NCBI GenBank assembly: GCA_007130675.1
Contig: SLSB01000414.1
Location: forward strand, 1 to 18,055
DNA: 18,055 nt
Direction: 5' to 3'
Origin: Candidatus Hydrogenedentota bacterium
GTDB lineage: Bacteria; Hydrogenedentota; Hydrogenedentia; Hydrogenedentales; SLHB01
Part shown: piece after piece, positions 6,689 through 14,357 of the stretch
How positions within the stretch are numbered: the stretch's first letter is position 1
How the letters are laid out: each line of letters opens with the position of its first letter
Position numbers and translations under genes: made by a program
The notes under the pieces: generated by a model
Told to the model about the DNA's origin: nothing
Database searches by the model: none
Seen by the model: only the letters and a program-made list of their open reading frames with translations

Positions 6689-9373
6689 ATGAACGCTGAC
6701 GATGCAAAACAGCAATTCCAGCAGGCAGCAAAGTTGTTTCAGGGCCAGCAGTACGGGCAGGCACTGCAAATCCTCGAGCAGTTGGACAACGCAGTGCCAA
6801 ACAATAAAGATATCATGTATTTCAAGGCCCGCGTTCTGGGGGTATTGAACCGGCCGCAGGAATCAGCCGCGCTGTGTGACAGGCTTACGGCTCTGGGCGA
6901 CCCGCGCGGCGGCCAATTGAAAGCGGCATTACCTTCCGCGCCCGCGGGAGCGCCGCCGATTCCACCCGGACAACCAACTGAAACAGCGGGACCTCCGCCC
7001 GTCCCATCAATGGATATGGCGGGGACCGTGGGACCTCCGCCCATCATGCCGGGCGATGAAATGACCACCGCGTACACAACCCCGCCACAATTCGGTGCAG
7101 CAGGCGGGAGCAAGAAGAAGCAGAACATTATCGGTTTTGGCCTCATGGGCGCTTTGCTGCTTGCTGCCGTGCTTGTGGTAGTCGTGCGCGGCGGCGAAAG
7201 AGGGCAAGAACCCATTCCCGAGGCTCCCGGTGAAACTCAAACCGCGATGCTGGCCGAAGGCCGTCCGCATCCCGAAGCCGGCGGATGGGGAACCATCGAG
7301 ACCGTGGGCTCGGGAAACGATGCCGTCACTTTGGTTACGGTCGGCGGTTCCCGGCGCGAAATGGGCTACTGGTACGGCAAACTCCTGGCGGACCAGATCG
7401 CCGCCTGTTGGGCAGGTATGAAGGCGGCCTTTCCTGCCTCTGACGAGGTATTCGACTTCGCCATCGACGGTATGTGGAACAGCGCCTATTTCGATACCGA
7501 GGCGTGGGAAGAAGAACTGCGCGGCGTCGCCGACGGCTGCGCGGAGGCGGGCCATCCCGAGATCACGTTCGATGAGCTGCAGAAACTTCACCTGGTTCCC
7601 GATATTTCCGAGCACGGCTGCGGCTTGTTCGCGGCGTGGGGCGAGGCGACAGTGAACGGTGATCTCTACCATCTGCGCAACCTCGATTGGTCGACAAACA
7701 CCGGTGCGCAAGATTACCCCGTCGTGGCCATATTCGAACCGAATGACGGCCACCGGCATGCGGTGATCGGATTCGCCGGATTGATCGGGGCCGCCGTCGG
7801 CGGTATCAACGAACATGGTATCTCCCAAAGCCAGATCATGGGAGGCTTCGGCGACGCCGAGACCCTCAGGGGCATACCCTTCCCGATATTGCTCCGCGAT
7901 GTGTTGTATCACGATTCAACACTGGACGAGGCGCTCGATCGCATGAAGAACGCCACCCGCACGAATGAATACCACTACGCCATCAGCGGGCGTGTGCCCT
8001 CCGATACACTCGAGGCCCGGCTGCTGTTCACAAGCAACACCCGTTTTGATGTGTTTGGGGGCGGCGGCCCTGTTTTGCCTCACCCGCGCTATGAGCCTTT
8101 CTACGAGCCGATTCCTGATGTGGTCTATTGGAAACGCCATGACGGCGGCGCGTACGCAATGCCGGGCATTGAAAATGAGCGCAAAGGCAACCAGACGCTG
8201 CATGAGGCAATCAAAGCCCGTTATGGGTCGATTGACGCCCAGAAAGCCATCGAGATCGCCCAAGCCGACGGCGTCGCCTCGACCGTGGTCAGCATTGTCT
8301 ACAACGCCACAAGAGGCAAGTTCTGGGTGGCCTATGCCTTGGGCGAAAGCATTCCCGCCCATCAACGCACGTACGTCGAATTCGACTTGGAAATGGGTAA
8401 GGATGCGAGAGTCAGAGTTGCTGAACCTCCGCCATCCGCCCCTTCGGCTGCCCCCGAAGACGAATCACTCGAGGCGTTGGCCGCCAGAATCGATCAAATG
8501 CCGCCACAAGAACAGATACAGGCGATGCTCGGTATGGAGACCATTGAACTGGCGGAACTCATGGAGATTCAGACCAAGGCGGGTTTCGATATGCTCGAGC
8601 AGCAAGCCGCCACACCGGAAGAGAGGCAGATGATCGCGATGATGCGCCAGGAACTCGAAGACGCCGATTTCCTCGAGATTGCCGTCATGGTGAAAGACAT
8701 GATGGGCGGGATGGACCCCGCAATGCTGGCTGAATTGGGAATGGGGCCGTTCACTGGCGCATTTCCCGGCGCGGACCCCTTTGCCGGGCCCATGACGGGA
8801 CAGGCCTTTCCAGAGGAGCGCCCACGCCCCGAGGCGAGGTACCCTGAACCGGTGGAAACGCCAGAAGAAACAGAAGTGGCGGACCCCGGCGAAGAGCCAG
8901 ACACCGCCGAGGAGCCCGAGCCCCGACCTGAGCCCGAGATGACCATCCCAGAACCGGAAGAGGAAGTCGAGCCCGAGGAAGAACCCGTAAGACCTGTCTT
9001 TGGAAGGGAAGTGGCGCGCGTACTCGAGTTTCCAAGAGATGAGAGCCTGGGCACCCTGTTCCTGCGGAGAAAGGGCGCACCAGACCGCGAACCCTGGGAG
9101 CGCGTGGGAGCGGCACGGGGCAAGATCGGCATTCCTCCCAATCAAGACGTCAGGGTGCAGGTGCAGGTGGATAATATCGAGGCGTTCACTGCGCTCGAAC
9201 CGGATGATATACAGGTGCTGAGCCTGTGGAATACCAATGTCAGAGACAGGGACCTCGAGGCCATCAAACACTTGACCGGCCTGCGTGAGCTCGATATTCG
9301 TCAGACAAGGGTTTCACCGGACGGAGTAGGGGATCTCCAGGAAGCCCTGCCCAATTGCCGGATCATCCACTAA
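6689..9373 (+). CDS. Membrane-anchored C45-type Ntn hydrolase with TPR-like N-terminus and LRR-like C-terminus
   Basis: An 894-residue mosaic protein. Residues about 2-77 are TPR-like helices (FQQAAKLFQGQQYGQALQIL, then DIMYFKARVLGVLNRPQES). A Pro-rich stretch (about 83-135) leads to KKK and one membrane span (about 146-167), predicted N-in. Residues about 201-570 are a C45/acyl-CoA:6-APA acyltransferase-like Ntn-hydrolase domain: REMGYWYGKLLADQI, then the candidate nucleophile Cys311 in HGCGLFAAWGEA, GDLYHLRNLDW, and GGINEHGISQSQ. Such enzymes cut or transfer amide bonds after exposing the Cys, but the substrate is unknown. Next come a Met-rich helical part (about 590-700), a Pro/Glu-rich spacer (about 710-768), and LRR-like repeats at the end (DIQVLSLWNTNVRDRDLEAI, LTGLRELDIRQTRVSPDGV). 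The ATG at 6689 places the TPR at the start; a TTG at 6644 is less likely. The ribosome-binding site is weak. Confidence 0.88.
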   Translation: MNADDAKQQFQQAAKLFQGQQYGQALQILEQLDNAVPNNKDIMYFKARVLGVLNRPQESAALCDRLTALGDPRGGQLKAALPSAPAGAPPIPPGQPTETAGPPPVPSMDMAGTVGPPPIMPGDEMTTAYTTPPQFGAAGGSKKKQNIIGFGLMGALLLAAVLVVVVRGGERGQEPIPEAPGETQTAMLAEGRPHPEAGGWGTIETVGSGNDAVTLVTVGGSRREMGYWYGKLLADQIAACWAGMKAAFPASDEVFDFAIDGMWNSAYFDTEAWEEELRGVADGCAEAGHPEITFDELQKLHLVPDISEHGCGLFAAWGEATVNGDLYHLRNLDWSTNTGAQDYPVVAIFEPNDGHRHAVIGFAGLIGAAVGGINEHGISQSQIMGGFGDAETLRGIPFPILLRDVLYHDSTLDEALDRMKNATRTNEYHYAISGRVPSDTLEARLLFTSNTRFDVFGGGGPVLPHPRYEPFYEPIPDVVYWKRHDGGAYAMPGIENERKGNQTLHEAIKARYGSIDAQKAIEIAQADGVASTVVSIVYNATRGKFWVAYALGESIPAHQRTYVEFDLEMGKDARVRVAEPPPSAPSAAPEDESLEALAARIDQMPPQEQIQAMLGMETIELAELMEIQTKAGFDMLEQQAATPEERQMIAMMRQELEDADFLEIAVMVKDMMGGMDPAMLAELGMGPFTGAFPGADPFAGPMTGQAFPEERPRPEARYPEPVETPEETEVADPGEEPDTAEEPEPRPEPEMTIPEPEEEVEPEEEPVRPVFGREVARVLEFPRDESLGTLFLRRKGAPDREPWERVGAARGKIGIPPNQDVRVQVQVDNIEAFTALEPDDIQVLSLWNTNVRDRDLEAIKHLTGLRELDIRQTRVSPDGVGDLQEALPNCRIIH

Positions 9374-9376
9374 CCC

Positions 9377-9420
9377 GCATTTCTTACCAACTCAGGTATG
9401 CCTGCGGTGGTGGTAAATGC
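9377..9420 (+). terminator. Stem-loop directly after the C45-hydrolase stop
   Basis: GCATTT (9377-9382) and ACCA (9386-9389), separated by a CTT bulge, pair with TGGT AAATGC (9411-9420). The loop contains a second small hairpin CAGG-TATG-CCTG (9393-9404). It begins four bases after the stop codon, as expected for a transcript end. No T-run follows, so intrinsic termination is uncertain. Confidence 0.4.
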
Positions 9421-9505
9421 ACAGACTCGGGCTGCGAAGAAAGCATCTTGAGCGACCTCATGACGTAAGGGATACCGACTTTTCAAGAAAGGACACGAGA
9501 CATCT

Positions 9506-12148
9506 ATGCGTGCATACTATTGCCCGGGAACCCATTGGGACCGCGAATGGTACGAGCCGTTTCAGGAGTTTCGGATGTGGCTGGCCGAGCTTATCGATGC
9601 GCTCCTCGACCTGATGGAACGGCAGCCCGACTACAAATGCTTTCACCTGGACGGCCAGGCGGTCGTACTCGAGGATTACCTCCTGGTACGGCCCGAGAAC
9701 CGCGAACGTCTCCTGGCGCTCATGCGCGAGGGGCGCATCATAGCGGGGCCCTGGTATGTCCTGCCCGATGAATGGCTGATATCCGGCGAGAGTTATGTGC
9801 GCAATATCATGAAAGGCCGTTCGGTATGCCGGGAACTCGATGTGCCGGCCATGAACTTCGCCTACACGCCCGATCAATTCGGTCACATTGCCGCGCTTCC
9901 CATGATTATGACCGGGTTGGGTCTTCCGGCGGGCATCTGCTGGCGCGGAACCCAAGACGAGAACTACCCCGCCATGTTTCAATGGGTAGGGCCCGACGGA
10001 AGCAAGATGCCCACCTATAAGTTGCGGGACGATGGCAGCTATGCCCCGTTTTTGTTCAAGTTTCGCAATAAGATCAAGAATGGCGAGTTGAGCGAAGGCT
10101 TGTTCGCGGAACATTTCGACCCGTATCTTGAGGAAGAGCGTGAGCGAAGCGACGTGCCGCTGGTGCTCTTGCTCGATGCTATCGACCACTTTCCCGCCGA
10201 CGAACAGAGCATCGCCATCCTCGAGGAACTCGAAAGACGCCACCCCGATGTCGAGTTTGTCTGGGCATCTCTCGAAGAATTCGGGAAGGACATGGCCGCG
10301 CACGCCGACAAGATGCCCGAGCGCACCGGCGAACTGCGCGAGCCGTGCCGCACCACCGGCCGGGGCGGGCAGTATCTTATCGTGCACACGCTCTCTTCGC
10401 GATACCCGCTCAAAAAAGCCAACGACGAGTGCCAGGCCCTCCTCGAGCACTGGGCCGAACCTGCCGCCCTGATGTCGCTGATGCATGGAGGAAGTCCAAA
10501 CCTGCGCTATCTCGACCTGGCATGGGAATACCTGCTTAAGAACCACCCGCATGACTCGATCTGCGGATGCAGCGTGGACCAGGTACACCGCGACATGCGT
10601 TTCCGGTTCGACCAGTGCCAGATGCTGGCAGACGGACTCATCCGGCGCGCAATCGCTGAACTTGGTCAGGCAAACGAGACCCCCGAGGCGTTGCCGTATA
10701 TGGTGCTCCACAATCCGCTGCCATTCGAGCGCAAAGGCATCTTCGAGCTGGCGCTGCCGTTCCCGGCGGATTACGGCCCGAAATTCGTCGACGGGCTGAC
10801 CACCGGAGAGCCCATCAACCGCTTCCGGCTTGTCAACACGGAGGGAACACCCATCCCCTACCAGTTGTCGCGTATCGAGCACGGCACGTTGCACAAGCGC
10901 CTTGCCTCGAACGGCCGGCATCACAATTTCCAAGGCGACGTCTATCATGTTGCGGTCGAGATGGCGCTCCCCGCTTGCGGCCTGACGGGCCTGGGCATTG
11001 AGCCCGTCCCGGAAGCAACACGCAACAATTCCGGCCAACTCACGGGGCCGCTCACCGCCGACAATGGCCGCATCGTCTTTTCCGTGAATACCGACGGCAC
11101 GGCATCACTCCTCGAAAAGAACACGAGCAAGACCTACGAGTCGCTGTTTCTCTATGAGGATACCGGCGATGCCGGCGACGGCTGGACACGCGGCCAGCTC
11201 GTCAACGATATAGTGTTCAAGACGCCGGGCAACCGCGTGGCCGTCGCCGTGGTTGAAGACGGGCCGCTCCGCACGGTATTCCGCGTCGAGCGGGAATTGG
11301 ACCTGCCGCGCAATCTCGACAGGCGCAGCCGGTGGCGTTCGGAAGACCGGACCTGCCTGCGCATCGTCGATATGATGTATGTAGATAAGAATGCGCCGTT
11401 CGTGCGGATCCGCACGCGGGTCGAAAACTCCATCAAAGACCACCGCTTGCGGGTGCTGTTTCCGACGCCCATACGCACCGAGAAGTCCTATGCCGAGACG
11501 CCCTTCGCCATCGTCGAGCGCCCGATCGACATTCCGCCCGAGGCGGCTGCCTGGCATGAACGGGTCAACCCCGAGACCGCATTCACCACCTGCTTCGGCA
11601 TACAGGATGCCCTGGGCGGTCTGGCGGTCCTGTGCCCGCACGGCCTTCATGAATACGAAGTCACGCGGACACCGGAACGCGTACTGGCGCTTACTCTGTT
11701 CCGTGCCACCCGTCAGACCGTGGGTACGCAGGGTGAACCGGACGGCCAACTGCTCGACCCCCTCGAGTTCGAGTACCTATTGTATCCGTTTTCCGCCCCG
11801 CTGGACGCCCCAACCGCGCTGCGCATCGTGCAGGAAGCGCAAACGCCCGTTCGCAGCCATCAGGCGGCCGCAGTGCCCGAAACACGCTCGTTCTGCCGGG
11901 TCGAGGGCGCCGTGGTCGTGGTCACCGCCCTGAAACCCGCCGCGGACGGCAATGGCGGAATCGTGCGCCTCTGGAATCCCGCCGATTCCGATGCCGCCGC
12001 AACAATCACCTTCTCGCAACCGCTGAAATCGGCCCATGCCTGCAATCTCAGCGAAGAACCAGGAGAAGCATTGGACCTGGTGGATGGGTGCGGTTTCACC
12101 GTCACCGCCCCCGCGCGCGGATTGGCAACGGTAAGGTTTGCTTGGTAA
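9506..12148 (+). CDS. Glycoside hydrolase family 38 alpha-mannosidase
   Basis: An 880-residue GH38 retaining alpha-mannosidase, which removes alpha-linked mannose from glycans using a metal ion, usually zinc. The catalytic domain opens with THWDREWY (metal ligands H10 and D12), followed by HLDGQ and the nucleophile motif YTPDQFGH, with D123 as candidate nucleophile. The fourth ligand is probably H349 in NHPHDSICGCSVDQVH. GH38 middle helices and the large C-terminal beta domain follow (MVLHNPLPFERKG, VENSIKDHRLRVLFPT, TFSQPLKSAHACNL). No signal peptide or membrane span is visible, so it looks cytosolic, as in bacterial relatives acting on imported oligosaccharides. ATG at 9506; GAG lies six bases upstream and AAGGA further away. 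It follows the C45 gene by 132 bases. Substrate linkage (alpha-1,2/1,3/1,6) cannot be told. Confidence 0.93.
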   Translation: MRAYYCPGTHWDREWYEPFQEFRMWLAELIDALLDLMERQPDYKCFHLDGQAVVLEDYLLVRPENRERLLALMREGRIIAGPWYVLPDEWLISGESYVRNIMKGRSVCRELDVPAMNFAYTPDQFGHIAALPMIMTGLGLPAGICWRGTQDENYPAMFQWVGPDGSKMPTYKLRDDGSYAPFLFKFRNKIKNGELSEGLFAEHFDPYLEEERERSDVPLVLLLDAIDHFPADEQSIAILEELERRHPDVEFVWASLEEFGKDMAAHADKMPERTGELREPCRTTGRGGQYLIVHTLSSRYPLKKANDECQALLEHWAEPAALMSLMHGGSPNLRYLDLAWEYLLKNHPHDSICGCSVDQVHRDMRFRFDQCQMLADGLIRRAIAELGQANETPEALPYMVLHNPLPFERKGIFELALPFPADYGPKFVDGLTTGEPINRFRLVNTEGTPIPYQLSRIEHGTLHKRLASNGRHHNFQGDVYHVAVEMALPACGLTGLGIEPVPEATRNNSGQLTGPLTADNGRIVFSVNTDGTASLLEKNTSKTYESLFLYEDTGDAGDGWTRGQLVNDIVFKTPGNRVAVAVVEDGPLRTVFRVERELDLPRNLDRRSRWRSEDRTCLRIVDMMYVDKNAPFVRIRTRVENSIKDHRLRVLFPTPIRTEKSYAETPFAIVERPIDIPPEAAAWHERVNPETAFTTCFGIQDALGGLAVLCPHGLHEYEVTRTPERVLALTLFRATRQTVGTQGEPDGQLLDPLEFEYLLYPFSAPLDAPTALRIVQEAQTPVRSHQAAAVPETRSFCRVEGAVVVVTALKPAADGNGGIVRLWNPADSDAAATITFSQPLKSAHACNLSEEPGEALDLVDGCGFTVTAPARGLATVRFAW

Positions 12149-12238
12149 ACACAGGGCGTCATGCCCGCGCCGACGGCGGATACATCGCGACAGGATTGAG
12201 AGCCGCTGACTACAGGGAATGCGTCGGCCGAAACGAAA

Positions 12239-12256
12239 GCGGTGGCAAGCCACCGC
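12239..12256 (+). terminator. Perfect 8-bp GC-rich hairpin after the GH38 gene (possible terminator or REP-like unit)
   Basis: GCGGTGGC and GCCACCGC are exact inverted repeats separated by AA (effectively a seven-pair stem with a CAAG loop). It lies 90 bases past the mannosidase stop. There is no T-run, so it could equally be an interspersed palindromic (REP-like) unit; only one copy is in this window. Confidence 0.4.
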
Positions 12257-12276
12257 ACTCCAAAGAATCGCAAACC

Positions 12277-12335
12277 CACAGCCACAGTGGAAATCCGTCT
12301 TCCCAGACTGTTGGCTGTGCTGATCGGTCGTTTTT
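12277..12335 (+). terminator. Imperfect stem-loop followed by T5
   Basis: CACAGCCACAGT (12277-12288) pairs with ACTGTTGGCTGTG (12307-12319) with one bulged base and an 18-base loop. TTTTT is at 12331-12335, 11 bases past the stem, which is further than in a classical intrinsic terminator. This is the best candidate for ending GH38 transcription. Confidence 0.35.
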
Positions 12336-12504
12336 CTCTGCTGTAAGCCGTGCTCTCGAGGAATTCCCCCGAATCACAGCAGAAAAGCAACAAATTTGAA
12401 TGTCATGCCGCCAATAAGTACACTCTTGTATGATTGATGCCTAAATCACACCAAACGGTCGTTTTATTCGGAGCATGACATCATAGAACGCGAAAGAATG
12501 TTGC

Positions 12505-14073
12505 ATGTGCAGAGAGCGTAACGAAGACCCGCCCCGCGATCGCGATGAACTGGCGCTACTTTTTGATATCAGCCAGATTCTTGACCGCAGCATGGACTTG
12601 CGCGACGAGGTTGGGTCGGTCTTGAAGGCTATTGCCAAGCACACGGGCATGGTTCGCGGCACATTGACGCTGCTTAACCGCGAAACCGAGGAGATTCTGA
12701 TCGAGGAAGCGCACGGGCTGTCGGCCAAGCAGCGCGAGCGTGCGCGGTACCGCCCGGGCGAGGGCGTCACCGGCATAGTTATCCAGACGGGAAGGTCGAT
12801 GGTGATTCCGCGCATCTCCGAGGAGCCGCTGTTTCTTGATAAGACAGGGGCGCGGAGCAAGATGCGCAAAGACGAGATTGCCTTCGTGTGCGTACCGATC
12901 AAGATCGAGAATGAGGTCGTCGGCGCGTTGAGCGCGGACAGGCTCTACATGGAATCGGTGTCGCTTGATGAAGACCTGCATTTATTGAGCATCATCGCGC
13001 GGATGATTGCGCAAGCGGTGCGTTTGCGGCGTAGAGCCCTCGAGGAACAAGAACGGCTGATTGACCAGAACAAGCGCTTGCAGCAGGAACTCGAGGAGCG
13101 CTACCGGCCCGCGAATATCATCGGCAACTCGGGCGCGATGCAGCAGGTCTACGACCTCATCGCGCAGGTGGCGAAGAGCGACACGACCGTGCTGATTCGT
13201 GGTGAGAGCGGCGTCGGCAAGGAGCTGGTGGCGCAGGCCATTCATTACAACAGCCTGCGAGCGTCCATGCCGTTTATCAAGGTGAATTGCGCGGCGCTGC
13301 CGGAATCGGTTATCGAGAGCGAGCTGTTCGGGCATGAAGAGGGCGCGTTTACGGGAGCGGTTCGCGACCGTAAGGGGCGCTTCGAACTTGCCGACGGCGG
13401 CTCGATCTTCCTCGACGAGATCGGCGACCTGACGCCCGCTATGCAGATCCGGCTGTTGCGGGTGCTACAGGAGCGCGAGTTCGAACGCGTGGGCAGCACG
13501 GATACCATCAAGGTCAATGTGCGGGTGATCGCGGCGACCAACCGCGAACTCGAGACGCTGATGGAGCAGGGAACGTTCAGGCAGGACCTCTATTACCGGC
13601 TCAATGTATTCCCGATTCACCTGCCGCCGTTGCGCGAGCGCAAGAGCGACATTCTCGACCTTGCAAACTTCTTCGTGGAAAAATACAGCAAGGCAAACGG
13701 CAAGGATGTGCGGCGCATCTCGACGCCGGCGATTGACATGATGATGAGCTATCATTGGCCCGGAAACGTGCGTGAACTCGAGAACTGCATCGAGCGGGCG
13801 GTCTTGCTGAGCAACGATGACGTGGTGCACGGCCATCACCTCCCCCCCACGCTGCAGACGGCCGAGGCCAGCAATACCGTGATGACGGGCACGTTGGAAA
13901 GCACTCTCGACGCCGTCGAGCGCGAGATGGTCGTCGAGGCCCTCAAGAACGCCCGCGGCAATATGGCCAAAGCTGCCAGAAAACTCGGCATAAGCGAGCG
14001 TATCATGGGTCTCCGGGTCAAGAAGCACGGCATCACGGCAGGCGCCTACCGGCCGGCACGCCTGCGGACTTAA
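12505..14073 (+). CDS. NifA-type sigma-54-dependent transcriptional activator (GAF-AAA+-HTH)
   Basis: A 522-residue cytosolic enhancer-binding protein that would remodel sigma-54 RNA polymerase by ATP hydrolysis. A GAF domain spans about residues 15-175 and is the signal input. A linker helix follows (about 176-200). The AAA+ domain spans about 203-435: Walker A GESGVGKE (233-240), the sigma-54 contact loop GAFTGA (280-285), Walker B IFLDEIG (301-307), and arginine-finger region RLNVFPIHLPPLRER (365-379). A Fis-type HTH closes the protein (about 472-510, NMAKAARKLGISERIMGLRVKKHGI). All key residues are intact. There is no receiver domain, so it is not a classic NtrC/FlrC response regulator. 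The only in-frame start near the domain is the ATG at 12505; its ribosome-binding site is weak. It stands just upstream of fliM, so flagellar control is plausible but unproven; no nif genes are present. Confidence 0.9.
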   Translation: MCRERNEDPPRDRDELALLFDISQILDRSMDLRDEVGSVLKAIAKHTGMVRGTLTLLNRETEEILIEEAHGLSAKQRERARYRPGEGVTGIVIQTGRSMVIPRISEEPLFLDKTGARSKMRKDEIAFVCVPIKIENEVVGALSADRLYMESVSLDEDLHLLSIIARMIAQAVRLRRRALEEQERLIDQNKRLQQELEERYRPANIIGNSGAMQQVYDLIAQVAKSDTTVLIRGESGVGKELVAQAIHYNSLRASMPFIKVNCAALPESVIESELFGHEEGAFTGAVRDRKGRFELADGGSIFLDEIGDLTPAMQIRLLRVLQEREFERVGSTDTIKVNVRVIAATNRELETLMEQGTFRQDLYYRLNVFPIHLPPLRERKSDILDLANFFVEKYSKANGKDVRRISTPAIDMMMSYHWPGNVRELENCIERAVLLSNDDVVHGHHLPPTLQTAEASNTVMTGTLESTLDAVEREMVVEALKNARGNMAKAARKLGISERIMGLRVKKHGITAGAYRPARLRT

Positions 14074-14080
14074 CAAGTCT

Positions 14081-14100
14081 TGCACTTCCGAAACAGTGCA
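14081..14100 (+). terminator. 6-bp stem-loop after the sigma-54 activator
   Basis: TGCACT and AGTGCA flank an 8-base loop, starting seven bases after the TAA at 14071-14073. No T-run follows. The position suits a transcript 3' end, but the stem is short. Confidence 0.35.
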
Positions 14101-14144
14101 GGGGGTGACATACCTCGAAAATCCGGGTAATTGCTTGACATAAT

Positions 14145-14202
14145 CTCTTCCAACCCCTCGAAACCGAGGGGCAAGAGGCCGCTTTGGCCGCACATCGGCC
14201 GC
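14145..14202 (+). promoter_or_regulatory. Structured leader segment with mutually exclusive hairpins upstream of fliM
   Basis: A strong stem CCCCTCG-AAAC-CGAGGGG (14154-14171) is extended across an internal loop by CTCTT (14145-14149) with AAGAG (14173-14177). Immediately after come three copies of GGCCGC (14177-14182, 14186-14191, 14197-14202). The middle copy can pair with the first (GGCC-GCTTT-GGCC) or with the third (GGCCG-CACAT-CGGCC), but not both. It does not match any riboswitch consensus I know. It lies upstream of the best fliM promoter, so it would be transcribed only from an upstream start (a TTGACA is at 14135-14140). Confidence 0.4.
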
Positions 14203-14280
14203 GCAGAGAGTATCCCGGCGATCTTGAGCTGCCTGGTTGTATCCTTTTAAGAACAAATAGGTTATGACGCCCTGTCCGTC

Positions 14281-14309
14281 TTGCGCACCTCAGGAGACTG
14301 TGCTATACT
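14281..14309 (+). promoter_or_regulatory. Extended -10 sigma-70-type promoter of the fliM operon
   Basis: TTGCGC (14281-14286), a 17-base spacer, and TATACT (14304-14309) preceded by TGC, giving a TGnTATACT extended -10. Transcription would start near 14316, about 42 bases before the fliM ATG. Confidence 0.65.
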
Positions 14310-14357
14310 CCACTTTGCGAGAGCAATGCTGACAACCATCTCTACAGGGGCTTCCAT

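Larger units (their letters stand above)
12149..12504. other. Intergenic region with three inverted repeats
   Basis: A 356-base gap between the GH38 gene and the sigma-54 activator. No coding frame is convincing. It holds a perfect 18-base hairpin (12239-12256), an imperfect long-loop stem followed by T5 (12277-12335), and a third inverted repeat, TCTGCTGT (12337-12344) with ACAGCAGA (12376-12383), flanked by T- and A-runs that extend the pairing. The last 120 bases are A+T-richer and should contain the promoter of the downstream gene, but no clear consensus was identified. Confidence 0.55.

Noticed and set aside
9458..11038. Minus-strand open frame of 526 codons under the GH38 gene
   Set aside because: It is antisense to clear GH38 catalytic motifs and has no recognisable domain or ribosome-binding site.
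14121..14135. Sigma-54 (-24/-12) promoter near GGGTAATTGCT
   Set aside because: The GG and GC are not ten bases apart and TGGC is missing.
14145..14202. c-di-GMP (GEMM-type) riboswitch before fliM
   Set aside because: The GAAA-like loop and GC stems are suggestive, but the conserved core elements of the GEMM consensus are absent and the segment lies upstream of the best promoter.
13465..14256. Minus-strand open frame of 263 codons
   Set aside because: Antisense to the AAA+ and HTH part of the sigma-54 activator; composition is that of a shadow frame.
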